Positions 19,781-30,809 are shown, numbered from the stretch's first letter. The stretch: DNA of 31,317 nt from Pleurotus djamor (GCA_029747585.1 JAPEVF010000493.1:2501-33817); one strand, 5' to 3'. Notes: generated by a model from the sequence alone, not told the origin. Numbers and translations are program-made.

Positions 19781-21048
19781 TCCAGTGCAGAGCAACAAGA
19801 CCACTGAGCCACGAGCACTAGCCAAGGAACAGTCAATTTAGTCCGCCACAGAGATCGACAAGCATATTCCTCTCAGAGTCTAAGAGGCGAGATATTGGCT
19901 ATGTCATGTGTATGTCAACGTCCTATGAACAGGCAAGGCAAAAGCCAAATACCTTCTTCTAGGAAATTATTCGACGACGGATATACTTCCATTTAAAAAA
20001 AAGATTTGTTGCCACCCAGTGATCCAAATGATACTACGGCATTTCAATGAGCCAGTTCCCATTCATCGAACTAGTCAGCTCCCCCCAAGTCCGCCTGGGT
20101 TGGTACTAATTTCCAAGGTGAGCTACACAAGCCAAATAGTCACGAAAAATATGTTGTAGGTACTCACACTTGGACAGCTCACTCGAACCCAAGCCACATG
20201 AATGTTAATGCGATTCCAGATCAGCAGGCACTGGCTAGCGAGCACCGAAACCTTGAAGTTTGTGATGGGGATTGCTCGAGTTTCAACCAAGTTTCAATGA
20301 TGCATCATGCATGGCAAGTAGGAAATTGTCGAGTCCCGTTCAGTGACCCACACCCGCGACGGTTCAAACGTTGGAACGTTCAACGTCAACACTTCGACAA
20401 CCTAATAGTACGCCGTACGGTGAATTCCGGGTCCTTTGTGCAAGTAGCGTGACGTCGATCATTGATCCATGTGGTTGTTTGGCCTAACCCCCCGAAACAC
20501 ACACCGGATTCCGGAAGGTTGCGCGGCCTCCGTTCCTTCCTGGTTCAAAAGAACCAATACCCAATACACGATCCCCCAGATACCTCGGGCTACGACATCT
20601 TGTCAACTCTCCCTATATGTCCCGCACGCCAGCAATTATCTTCAATTGAATAGTGAAAGCGATGATATCATGCACTGACACGATTCACGCGTCAAATTTG
20701 CGACATATCCTGGGATCCAGCTCTCTCAGTCAACTTGTTCCGACCTGCTCGTTCCCACTGCCCTATCCCGCTGGGAGCTTATCTTAGCCTTTCTCCAGCC
20801 CTCCCGCATTATGTGCGATGTCCATGTCGAAACCCCTCGACTTAACCGAGTCTAGACTTTCGCTAGTACTCGCTGCTTCTCTGGTGCTACTTGAACTTTG
20901 AAGAATCTCGCCGACTTGCTACGGAATCACTTTCCTAGATTCACAAGTGGCGGTATCAAGCCGACTTGACCCGCCCCACATCTAGTTCTCATGAGTACGT
21001 CCATGTGAGACCAGAGCTTGTGCCGTTCTCAGCTCCGTTTAGCCGGTC

Positions 21049-21055
21049 TATATAA
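21049..21055 (+). promoter_or_regulatory. TATA box of the cyanase gene
   Basis: TATATAA in the context ggtctatataagcac, 78-84 nt upstream of the ATG at 21133; the clearest TATA box in the window. Confidence 0.5.
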
Positions 21056-21132
21056 GCACAGTGGGAAGATAGTGGGGAGTCTATCGAAAGTCTCTTAAAT
21101 CCAACCACACAGATTCACTGACCTACGACAAC

Positions 21133-22040
21133 ATGTCTGGCGTCGTAAGTTCCCTCATTAGTGTATCCATCTTGCTTGACTCTCCTGACGGCGACGTTGA
21201 CGCTGAAGACGGTTCCAACTACTGCAAATCTCCCACCTATCATCGCCCAGCTATTTGCGGGAAAGGCACGCAAAGGTGACTCGATGCTTCCTCTGCAGTC
21301 ACAATCCACAGTCTAACTGACGACATCCTTCTAGGCCTTACCTTCGAACAGATTGCAAAGGAGATCGGCAAGGACGAACTATGGGTTGCTGCTGCTTTCT
21401 TTGGGCAGGTGAGCTCTTCCNTCTTCCACCCAAACTCGTTAATCTCCGAGTCTAATTCTAATGTCATAGGCCAAATTCACTGCGGAGGAGTTGACGAAAG
21501 TTGCCGATATTGTAGGCGTGAACAATACCGATCTTGTGAGCGACCTCGGCGACCACTGGTGGCCTGATAGAGGTCTTGGTCCCATCCCACCCACCGATCC
21601 CGTTATCTACCGCTTATACGAGGTACGCGCCGCCAATTCAATTCGCCGTAGGTCTTGTGGTTAACCAAGTCACATTGTTCACGTAGGGCGTTCTCGTTTA
21701 CGGACACGCGATCAAGGTAAGAACAAATCATCACGCACCCATTCGACCAGTGGGCTAATCTCACGATGTTTCCCGAACGCTTAGGCTGTCATCCACGAGA
21801 AGGTACGTCATCGATCCTCGTTCGAGAAAATGTTCAAACTAACCATCATTTCCCCGCAGTTTGGCGATGGAATCATGTCAATGATAGACTGCAAGATCAG
21901 TGTGGACAAGAAACCTGATCCTAAAGGAGATCGCGTCATCTTGAGCTTTGAGTAAGCCTTCCCCTTTGCATGAAAGCCCACATGGTGCCTAATGTAACCT
22001 TCTTATTAGCGGTAAATTCCTCCCTTATGCGAAGTGGTAG
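21133..22040 (+). CDS. cynS: Cyanate hydratase (cyanase), 8 exons
   Basis: Exons: 21133-21144, 21209-21275, 21335-21408, 21470-21622, 21687-21716, 21785-21802, 21860-21951, 22010-22040; 158 residues, the normal length. The enzyme converts cyanate plus bicarbonate to ammonia and CO2 in the cytosol, as a decamer. The N-terminal helical domain shows [24 protein letters not shown]. The catalytic domain shows [19 protein letters not shown] and [11 protein letters not shown], so the known triad of the family is present as Arg99, Glu102 and Ser125. It ends KFLPYAKW, the conserved tail. The first exon encodes only four residues and exon 6 only six, yet all phases close with GT-AG ends. An N at 21421 lies in intron 3. 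It provides cyanate detoxification and nitrogen supply; no carbonic anhydrase gene is adjacent. Confidence 0.97.
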
Positions 22041-22519
22041 TATAGAAGTCCCCCATATGCAACACAGAACGCTAGCTAGCATCATTCGTGAGTAGATGCT
22101 GATGAGGCGAGTGATTGTCACTGGTAAATGCAACTCGGCGGTTCTGAACTCATTGAGGTTCAGACTCGATGAGTTTCCATGGTATGACCACGTCTCAATT
22201 TGAGTTACGGAGACAAGTGCTTTGGTGCAGCCGTGACGACCTTATAAATTTTATGCGCTTGTCGAACTGTACTTGAACATGGGATTTTTGTTTGAAGTTT
22301 GCTGAAGTGTTGAACATAGGTCTGTTTGGGTCGATGGAATAGTTTTCATACAAGTAGAAACATAAAGGTCGTACAGGTCGTGATCTCGTGAGCAACATAA
22401 ACATACATAAATCATATACATATCATACTCTGGGCATAATCAAGAAAACTGAGAGGTTCAATGCTTGCAAATTCATACCGACCTTCTCAACGACTCGGAA
22501 CTTCAGCTTCTCACCAGTG
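22041..22519. other. Convergent spacer, 0.48 kb
   Basis: Between the stop codons of the cyanase (plus) and the coiled-coil gene (minus). It is AT-rich in the second half and probably holds both 3' UTRs. No gene, repeat or RNA is recognised. Confidence 0.5.
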
Positions 22520-24892
22520 CTAGGACTCCGCTTCGGAGGGAGGATCTGGGTTGGTAACCCGATACTGCAACTTGGGCTTGCGCCTGAGAGATGGTGTCTT
22601 CTTCAGCGACTGCGAGTCGGTAGATGGTGGGGGAGGTAGATGGCATGACTGGTTTGTGCAGAATGTATCGTGAAGAGAGGTGAGGAATGGATTGGAGTCC
22701 ATGTCCTTATGCATCGCTTCGTAATCCTCAGATGGCCTTTCCAATTTTGACAATGCCTTGAGACGTTCGACATGATGTATAACACATCCTTGGCTGGAGT
22801 CAACGGTACCTTCGACGAGCAAATTTCCTTGTCCGCCCGTAGCCGCGGTGGCCGATACGACTGGCTCGGACTCAGAACTCGTACTTGGCTCGTCATTTCG
22901 GAACCAGGGGGGAATGAAAGCATCTTCCACATCGCCCATGAACTCCGATATTTCGCGCAAGCGATCGCTGAGTTGGAGGGTGATGTCCTCCTCGTGCTTT
23001 TCCAGAACAGCAAGTTCTTCTCGGAAATCCGCGTTGAACTCAGCTTCCAAAGACGCGTCGACGTCGGGGATGGTCGAAAGTGGTCGGCCTTTGGGACAGC
23101 CAGGGATGCAGTGGTTCATCGGGGTGCCGGGGTGAGTGGGGGGTGGATAGAGACTAGATGACTGGGTTGGTGTTATAGGCATATCACCGTCCGCATGGGC
23201 ATCTTGGTCAGATTGACGTAGTAAGGCAGCCTTCTTCGAACTGAGGAATTTGTCGATGCGCGCTTTGATGAGTCCGGGAGCCTTGAATACGCGAAGATTG
23301 TCCTTCAGACCTTGGATCTGCCTGTCGTACTCTTGTAGCGCCGAGGCGAACCCATGGACTCTCTCTGCCCACTCCCGCATCTCAGGGATATGCCCATACT
23401 TCTCCAAGAACCCATCGAAATCGGCATCCTTCCCCTCCCTCACATCAGACAACAGCTTCTTCCCCGCCTTCTTGCGCTCCTTATACGCTGCTTTCTCCGA
23501 CTTCAAACGCTCACCATCCCCCTTCGCCAATGCCTTCGCGTCGTCCCCCATCTTCCGGCCAAGTTCCTTATAGTCGCGTTTCTCCCCCTTCGAGCGGAAT
23601 ATCTGCGTCTGGATCTCCTTCGCGTTCTTCTTCGCCTCCTTCTTCTGAGCTTTGCGTAACCGTTCCCTTTCCTGTGCTTCCTCTTCCTCCTTCCTCTGCT
23701 GTTCCTCCTTCTGCTCCCTCAGCTTTTGGACGGATGCCTCCAGCTCGCGAAGCTCCTTCTGATGTTCATCTTGACGTAGAGCAGACTCGCGTTGGTATTT
23801 CTCTTTTGCCTTCTTGATAGCGTCTAGGACTTGTTCCTCTTCAGGAGTAGGAACGGTGGAGCTTCGCGCGAGCTTTGAGAGGGAGATCAGGGGCGTTTGG
23901 GAGGACTTCACGGATTTGACGGAAGCTGCGTCACAGGTGGTAACGGAGTCCATGGATGTGCGAGGGAGAGCCTCACCATCAACGGGTGGTCCATCACCCT
24001 TCTTCCTGTTTGAGGTATACGGTTAGTTACTGGACGACACGAAGATCGATTACAGTGGCTTACTTGGTCTTGCTAGGAAGAAGCCCACTGATTCCACTTT
24101 TCTTGGCCTTAGTAGGCTTTCCTTCGAGGCTGATGCTGGCTTGAGGGCCACAATCAGTCTCTCGTGGAGTTGAAGGTGTCAACTCGACTTCATTGGCCGA
24201 ACGACTGCGAGACGAGGCAGAAGACGTCTAACGGTGGGATGTAGAGTATGAGAAGGGGTAGCGATGAATCAACTGGAGTTTGCATACCTGACGTTCTAAG
24301 AGGACGAATGAATTAACACTGGAAGTTGATGGGCTCTGGGGGGAGAAANTAAGTCAGGAGCCACGATGGAGGAGAGTAGAACGCGCCGTCAATCTAGCCC
24401 TTTCGTCAAAGGAAACATGTCTCTCCACCGATTCATCGACACCGACAGGTAACAATGCCTGGGGAGGTTTGCGAAATGGCATCGCCGGAGGACCAGAGGA
24501 CTGAGTCGAGGAGATGGACGACGTCGAGTGAATCCGTGCTCTTCCATTGCCAACACCAACCGTGGCAGCGGGTGGATTAGTTACTTCTGGGCCGAAACGC
24601 AAAACGAGGTCGGGATTTTCGATAGGCGGGGGAGAAGCGAGGTCAACCTCTGTGGTAGGTGTATACTGTGGAATAACCAGCTTGACGGCAGTCCGTCCTG
24701 TGTGGAGTGGCGGGCCCATAACGCGAGCTGGATGAAGATGGCTCCCTGGATATGTTGAGTTTATCTTCGACCCAGTGGCTGGAAGGATGGTTAGACCAAC
24801 ATGAAGAAGGCCATAGAGAGGGTCAAGTACTCACTAACGGGCTTGAGATTTAAAGGGTTAGAAGGCTTTGGGGTTGATGAAGTAGACGACAT
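22520..24892 (-). CDS. Coiled-coil protein of unknown function, about 5 exons
   Basis: Exons, high to low: 24892-24835, 24778-24417, 24335-24288, 24227-24064, 24005-22520; 705 residues. It starts MSSTSSTPKPSNP, followed by a disordered Ser/Pro region (PPIENPDLVLRFGPEV, SSISSTQSSGPP) and a Lys patch (KAKKSGISGLLPSK). Then comes a long charged coiled coil (ALRQDEHQKELRELEASVQ, EEQQRKEEEEAQERERLRK, GRKMGDDAKALAKGDGERL). A second helical part holds YDRQIQGLKDNLRVFK and FREELAVLEKHEEDITLQL. The tail is PPPPSTDSQ and basic. The junction between exons 2 and 3 is uncertain: 24416 is the frame-preserving donor but is a weak GTTTCC, and an N lies at 24349 inside the intron. It is possibly a cytoskeletal or membrane-curvature adaptor, but that is a guess. 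Frames on the plus strand over 22772-23817 are shadows. Confidence 0.72.
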
Positions 24893-26385
24893 GGTGATGA
24901 TGGTCACAAGGAAAGAATGGGTGAATGGTGTGAAGTCACCGGAAGGCTTAACTTGACCACTTTATAATGGCCCACTGCACGGAATGGGATACTTCGCCAT
25001 GTCTATATTGGGAGGGGCAAAAAGGGTCGCGATAACAATGCGGGGGGCAATGCCACACCGGCAAACAAAATGGGAGGACAATGACAAATTGAGCCACCAT
25101 GCAGAGTGGCAACTCAAAAAGCGACAACTTGAAGATCCACCGAGATATCACGAAATAACTAGAGAGAGGCCATGTGAGTACTGGAAGCGTAATCAATAGG
25201 ACAACGACAAAGCACATACCCATGAATCGACACGGTGAGGTGAGTGGTCGGTTTGTGAGGCTCGGATGTGGCTCTGGATGGCTGTACATGGGGACATAGT
25301 CCATGATCACTCTCCACAACCACTTCAATACGAATCAATCATCCCCCGAATCGATTTGTCAATGTTACAACGAGCCTTTGCTCTGACTGGTCTTGATATT
25401 TGTCCGGTCCATGATGCACTGAGAACGATCCGCAGTCACCAGCTTCTTTCGAAGTAACGAGCCAAGGAGCAACTTCGTCTCGTTCTAACTTTCGATGCGT
25501 TCCTAGTCGTAAGTGAAGACACTAGAGGCGAGACAGACGAAGTTGCCATTCGTTTCAAAGGACCAGGAACATCGAGGCAGGCGTGATGAGCTGAGAAACT
25601 TGGCAAAAGACGAGCGATTGGGTCCCGGTTTGAACGAGGCTTCAGGCCCCCGGTCAAGGAAGAGGCAACTGTCCTTGAAAGGGACATGGACATGAGGCTG
25701 GTCGGGTCGATTGAACACCTGCAGAAACATCTTGTTCCCAGGCAAAGGACAGGGAAATGGTGTCTCAAGAGATTCTAAAATCGCGTCGGCGTTGATTTAG
25801 GCATCGTTGGGGGAAGAATTTACGTTCTGCCAGCGTGCAACGCAGGTGTAGCTGATGCATTGGTGATGGAAGTGGCAAGCTGGGTAGGGTCACTGCTGCA
25901 AGCGCTGGTCGAGCGCCCAATCAGCTTCAACGTTGGACAAACATTGGAGGCAATGCCTCCTCGACAAACCGACAAACCATACAGTCCGAGGCATTGGGAT
26001 ACGATGCTTCTAGATATTCGCATGACTATATTGAACAAGGATTATTGGATCAGCTCCCTTCAGCTCCCCGGGCATCATGAAAACAACGGCGGAATCCGAA
26101 TGAGATCGATGAATTGAAGGAAAATTGAACCTTAGCACCCAATAAGTAATCGCGGCCGAACAGTGTAGACAAGAGGCAGCCTCACCAACTCATCCGTGGG
26201 GGTACACTAGGATAGGATTCAAAAATGATAAGGGAAGTCATCTCAAACTTGACACATGGCAGACTTGGACGAGCAGGAAACCGATGTCATGGCCAAGAGT
26301 GCATCAACTTGCGAATTATGAGAAAAAAAATACAAAAGCGCATTACGTAGCAAAACGACTCAGAAACGATGCGACAGTTACAGGA
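24893..26385. other. 1.5 kb without a confident gene
   Basis: It contains the coiled-coil gene's promoter and the 3' flank of the next minus-strand gene. The best minus-strand frame (25503-25745, FLQVFNRPDQPHVHVPFKD) has a protein-like composition but no family, no clear ATG at its head and no splice partner. A minus-strand frame at 24948-25328 is hydrophobic by base composition. I support no gene here. Confidence 0.45.
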
Positions 26386-27478
26386 CTAGCCAAACGTCTC
26401 GGGCCCAGCAATGGTGAGGGAAGCGATAGCGGGCTGAGAGTGGGTGAAGGTAGGTCGAGTACTGACAACTTCGAAGAAGTCGAACCGGGAGACGAAGGTG
26501 AGGGAGACACGGGTGGTTGCCATGCATTCCGAAGTAACATTGAGGGGCGTTTCATCAACCGAGCAACTCTTGGGCTCGGACTGGGTGGAGAAGGGGGGGG
26601 AAGCCGTTGGAGAATGTGGTGACTTCGGACTCCCAATAGTGACCTTCTGTAGTTTGTGTAGGAGTGGTGAGACTGCTACCAATTGAACCTTCTCGGCAAG
26701 GTAAGAAAGATGTCGTCGCGAAGAAGTCGACCGAGTGAGCTTGGGGCGACTTGGTACCGAGGCTTCTGGGGAGCCGTCACTGGGCAGCGCAAGTCCTAGA
26801 CCAACATACACGGACCCTGCATTGTGACGTGTCGGGCGTTCGATGCGGACAAGCTGGTCTGGCCAAGGAGGTTGAAGCTCGGTCTCGTCAAAAAGCNATG
26901 TGTCTGGCTTCTGAGAGAAGGCAGCCTGGAGTACCATGCGAGAGATACGGACTCGGGAGCGACATAATAGGAGACGGAGATTCAGGCATTTCTTGCGGTC
27001 GAAGTACGACTTTGGGAGGCTGACATATTTCCTCGTGTGAAGCAGATCGTTGACGTTCGATATCAGGAGAGACGGAGATGGCTTGAAAGGGGGCTTCTGA
27101 AGCCCTCGCGCCACCAACGGACGAGCTATCGAACTTGTTTCTTGCAGCGGTCTTGTGAAAGGGAATATCAACGCGCAGCTCCAAGATATTCTTATCGCGC
27201 TTAAAACTGAATTGCGTTGGCGTCGACGGATCACAGTCGCGGCTGAAAAAGGCCGAATTCGAGCGTGTCATAGAATAGCTGTTTCCGTAAGAGCCTCCTT
27301 CATCAACCATTTTGTGCGCATCTTCGTCAGGGGACGACATGTCCGTTGAAGAGGAGAAATGAGAGTCAAACATCGACGAAGTTCCTGATGTAGTAGAACT
27401 GGTGCTCGAGCCAGCGAGCGAAGGTGATGCGAGTGCGCCAGCGCGACGATGCAGTTCGAGATTTGGTGCGATAAACAT
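26386..27478 (-). CDS. Ser/Pro-rich protein of unknown function, frame interrupted only by an N
   Basis: ATG at 27478 opens MFIAPNLELHRRAGAL, followed by STSSTTSGTSS, a region with DIPFHKTAARNKF, SPDIERQRSASHEE and PESPSPIMSLPSP. The frame stops just after the N at 26897, but the next frame continues at that point (LFDETELQPPWPDQL) to a TAG at 26386. The span is 1093 nt, and removing the N leaves 1092 nt, exactly 364 codons with no stop. The N is therefore most likely a spurious base and the product has 363 residues. Later parts include SVYVGLGLALPSDG and SPKSPHSPTASPP. The basic and RxxS-like sites suggest a phosphorylated disordered regulator (inference). No known domain was seen. It is divergent from the gene at 27921. 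Confidence 0.65.
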
Positions 27479-27920
27479 CGTTGTTCGAGGTGGAAGGGAG
27501 GAAGGAAGAGCGACAGAAGAAAGGAGTTCTTCGTCAGGTGCATTTTATCTCTGGGCGTCTCCTCCAAGCGCCTGGTTTAGGAGAGATGGGAACTTCCCCT
27601 GAGTCCCGTTCATCGTGGCCCAGCCGAAGTGAGTGCAAAGACCCTGTGGACTGCTTCGAATGGTCCTAGTCACAGCGAAGATATTGTCCCATAGCTCTGT
27701 GTACGCTCTGGGCCAGCCACAATCGGAATTTGCCTGCTTAAATAGCGGAATTTGCTGTGATGAGGCTTAACTTGCAACTTTCTCAAGTCCCCTCACAAGC
27801 AACGCCCCCCGAATCTCTCAGCCACGCGATATACCCAAAAAAAGATTATACCCATTGTATCAGTGCGTACTGCAGTTAGAAGAATACTGCGATTAACTGC
27901 GCTGGCTCTCCAAAGATACC
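27479..27920. other. Divergent promoter, 0.44 kb
   Basis: Lies between the starts of the minus-strand gene (27478) and the plus-strand gene (27921). A TTAAATA stretch near 27737 is a TATA-like candidate. Frames over it are shadows or very short. Confidence 0.4.
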
Positions 27921-28394
27921 ATGCAGAAAGTATACTACACAAGCATGCCTTCCGATTCTGTCCACAGTTCCCAAGATGTAGTCACGGCTTCATCCACTAG
28001 TCAGGATGATAATCTTACAGGGAGCTCCGTTGAGCCCGTGCCCCACCGCGATGGAACGCGTCCTCACCCACTCGGTGGTACCATCGCACAAACGGCGCCA
28101 CACCAGGAGACTGAATGCCCTCGAGATAGCAGCGCAGGTAAAGAAGTGTTCGCTTCTCTCCCGTGGTACTTTTTCACGAACAAGCGACCGTCCACTAAAG
28201 AACAATACGCCGAGGTAACCGAACTCCCTATTGAACTCCTTCAAAGCGCGTTGCCTCTGGATGGCATCGATTTATTCGAGTCGTCATTCTCTCCATCAAT
28301 ACTCAAAGACCCTAGGACGGATGGCTGGATTTTGCTTCTGGAAGAGGACGAAGATGGAGGTCCCAGTTCGGACGACGATGCTGAGGATGGCTGA
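27921..28394 (+). CDS. Small acidic-tailed protein of unknown function
   Basis: One uninterrupted frame of 157 residues from ATG 27921 to TGA. The first half is Ser/Thr-rich and disordered (SSQDVVTASSTSQDD). A more ordered centre reads FASLPWYFFTNKRPSTKEQ, TELPIELLQSALPL and DLFESSFSPSILKD, and the tail is very acidic (LLLEEDEDGGPSSDDDAED). The segment TELPIELLQSAL looks superficially like the first helix of an F-box but no F-box continues from it. No family is recognised. The frame length, sensible codons and position between two promoters support it being real. No intron is needed. Confidence 0.55.
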   Translation: MQKVYYTSMPSDSVHSSQDVVTASSTSQDDNLTGSSVEPVPHRDGTRPHPLGGTIAQTAPHQETECPRDSSAGKEVFASLPWYFFTNKRPSTKEQYAEVTELPIELLQSALPLDGIDLFESSFSPSILKDPRTDGWILLLEEDEDGGPSSDDDAEDG

Positions 28395-28710
28395 ATTGTG
28401 TACATATGAGCTATCAATAGGAGCTCGGAATCGGATTTTGCTCGCCTTCTGGCTTTCCTTCCAATCGCCCAATGGAATAGTCACCTTACTCGCTTTGTGA
28501 TGGCATTCGCTAAGTACACTGAGAACGTGTAGTAGGAGCAAGGACGAGCTCAGACAGGGGCTAATAAGTAGTATCAAACAGTCGCCGCGGACTCATTGGT
28601 GCCATTGGCGCTCTTACTTCCTGACGAATCACCATCATGCAATCACAGCCTCTAGGTCTATAGCCAATTCCTCTATCATTTATCTTGACTACTTGACTGA
28701 CTGAAATGAT
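28395..28710. other. Spacer, 0.32 kb
   Basis: Between two same-strand genes. No feature is recognised apart from AT-rich promoter-like sequence just before 28711. Confidence 0.4.
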
Positions 28711-30522
28711 ATGATAGGACTGTTACGCATTCCATGGGAAGTCATCAAAATCGCCCTTCAATTATCTCAAGTCCCAGATTTGCTAGCATTCACTAACTCT
28801 TGTCGACATCTACGTGATCTAGCGTCGTCCGACATTGAGATTCAGTACATGATTGAAGCGTACTTTGCTGGTGCCCATGTTCTTGCTAGGGAAGGCCTTG
28901 ATTCTGGGGACGGTTCTCTTCGAGTCTCGACAGAAATTTCGTGGAAGGACAAACTTGACCTTCTTCGTCGACGAGAGAATTCTTGGGATGCGCTTCGGCC
29001 TACTTCTCGCCACTCAGTAAAGCTCAAATTTGACTTTGGAAACCTCCATGGTCTCAGAAATGGTGTCCTTGAGCTTGGTCGATCTTCTCCATTCTTTTCC
29101 CAGCAGAATTACCATCCACCTGCGTTGAGCGTGAAGTACGCATTACTTTCAACTAAAGCGCAAGGCTTTTCCTGGAAGGAGTGGAAACAAGAATCTGGGG
29201 ATGGCAGAATATCTGGAACTTGCGTTGCTCTCCATGAGAGTGACCTTCTTGTAGTTGTGACCTCGTACGTCTTTTACTGGAACATCCGAACCGGACTAAC
29301 TCTATATGCATATCTAGTACCTACGATCTAATAGCCTTCGAATCTAGGTCATGTGCTCACTTCGTCCAAATTTCCACCGGTCTCCCTCATCCTCAAGCTA
29401 CCACCCAGCATCTCGAAGCTTTCACGCATTTTGGCAACCCTTCCATTTCCTCCAGCGTCCTTGGCACACACGTCGCACTGTTGTATGCTTTCAAACCCAC
29501 GGAGGACTTTGATGATCTACTCCTCGTCTTGAATTGGATGACGGGGAAAACCATTTTGGTACGATACTTTGGGCAACATATGGAATGTGCGAGACTAACA
29601 GCAAGATAGAAACATCCATTTCTATCTCCTCGATCGGGCCTCGGTTTCATCTCTCCGACGACTCTTCTTCTCGGATGCTCTGACGGCCTTGAGATTTGGG
29701 ATATCGAGCCCTCGCCAAGATGTATCGGGACGCTTTCATTCCCATCATTGAATGATCATGATGCTTACTATGAGGTCATGCACGTTCATGGTGAACCCAG
29801 CCCGTCTCAATCGATTCAGCCGCATTCTTCAGTGATACCCCCCGCCTTACGAGACGATCCGGAGAAGGCCTTGATAACTTTCGTCGTCCTCATCAATCGA
29901 TCCAAGTTTTTCTTCGTGGCCAGGCGGAGTGGCCTCGTGGCGGCTGCAGAAAGTCTGCGTATGATGGAAACGATAGATGACGATGTAGACGACATCAGCA
30001 AGCTTCCTGAAATCCCATATAGCGAATGGGCTCCGAACGTTGTGCGATGGATCCATGCGAATGAACATGTTGTCCAATGGTCCATGCGTCATCATGGACA
30101 ACGGATGATTGTGAACCCGCGCTACTCAGAAGACCATCCACTCTTGTTATATGATTTCAACCTGTATCATGTCAAGAAATGGACGAGCAAACAGGCCTTG
30201 GATGAAACTTCGAAATGGGCCGCGCCTCCCCCACTTTGGTGGAATAAGAGCCCCTTGGTCCTTCCTACGTCGCCTCTTGTTGTTTATCGTTCAACCGCAG
30301 GACTGCCATTCACCGATCAAGTCCCCGAGATGCCCTATGTTTGCTATCAAAGCGAGGAACATTTTGGTTATCAAGGCGTATGGATGGATGGGGAGCACAT
30401 TGTGGGATTGAAGGTAAATTATTCGTATTGATACATTTGGTGTGGCCACCTCTCAACCTGGTTTCACTTTCCAGTTCGTAGGTCGTCATCTTGACACGGT
30501 GGACATTCTGTACCTTGGATGA
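28711..30522 (+). CDS. F-box-like protein, 4 exons
   Basis: Exons 28711-29264, 29318-29558, 29610-30413, 30475-30522; 548 residues. All phases close with GT-AG introns of 50-61 nt. The start is MIGLLRIPWEVIKIALQLSQ, followed by DLLAFTNSCRHLRDLASSD. This is the F-box pattern, where the Skp1-binding helices are followed by the C-R-L turn. The body is a repetitive beta-type domain (LHESDLLVVVTSTYDLIAF, HVALLYAFKPTEDFDDL, LVLNWMTGKTIL, TTLLLGCSDGLEIWDIE) that looks like a propeller-like substrate module. The end is KFVGRHLDTVDILYLG. Exons 2 and 3 are confirmed by the repeated logic strand-turn-WMTGK / GLEIWD. An SCF substrate-receptor role is inferred. Such proteins belong to large, fast-evolving sets in Agaricomycetes. 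Confidence 0.8.
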
Positions 30523-30679
30523 GCGCTTCGGCAATGCATCATGGGCTCAGTTTCAAAAAGCCCTGTACCTAGTCCCTTTTTTCTCTTGGGGGGAAGATTA
30601 GGCACTCTATGGCACTTACAAAAATCGACCTGGGATTAGGGGACTCCTTACTTTATTGCGATTAGATCAGATGCGGCGT

Positions 30680-30703
30680 TGACGTCACGTCGGTGTGACG
30701 TCT
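30680..30703. promoter_or_regulatory. CRE-like inverted repeat
   Basis: GACGTCAC at 30681-30688 and its exact inverse GTGACGTC at 30695-30702, separated by 6 nt. The first is embedded in a full TGACGTCA (30680-30687), the classic ATF/CREB bZIP site; the second in TGACGTCT. It lies 108-130 nt before the ATG of the DUF4112 gene and is a good candidate for bZIP control of that gene. Confidence 0.5.
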
Positions 30704-30809
30704 TGGCTCCGACGAGCCTGAGACGCATCGTATCCCGTTCTCCACATTGTACCACCACCAACGCTAAGAGAACCCCATCATCTTTTTTACTTCTACGACA
30801 CACGACACT

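Larger units (their letters stand above)
19653..21132. other. 1.48 kb divergent promoter region (secreted protein / cyanase)
   Basis: No gene is seen. It holds TATA boxes for both flanking genes, a poly-A run near 19996, a perfect 12-nt palindrome ATGATGCATCAT at 20297-20308, and a GTTGAACGTT-like cluster at about 20362-20391 (caaacgttggaacgttcaac). Short plus-strand frames at 20198-20678 show no family. The unusual length for a fungal spacer suggests complex regulation or an unseen non-coding transcript. Confidence 0.45.

Noticed and set aside
22772..23817. Several long plus-strand open frames (up to 129 codons)
   Set aside because: They overlap the coiled-coil gene on the opposite strand, whose frame is longer, has coherent heptad-like composition and extends through splice sites; the plus frames are shadows.
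24948..25328. Hydrophobic minus-strand 126-codon frame
   Set aside because: The apparent hydrophobicity follows from pyrimidine-rich base composition; no helix pattern, motif or splice context supports it.
25503..25745. Minus-strand frame FLQVFNRPDQPHV…
   Set aside because: The first in-frame codon is not ATG, upstream codons run into a stop, and there is no family or partner exon. It may be a relic but is not supported.
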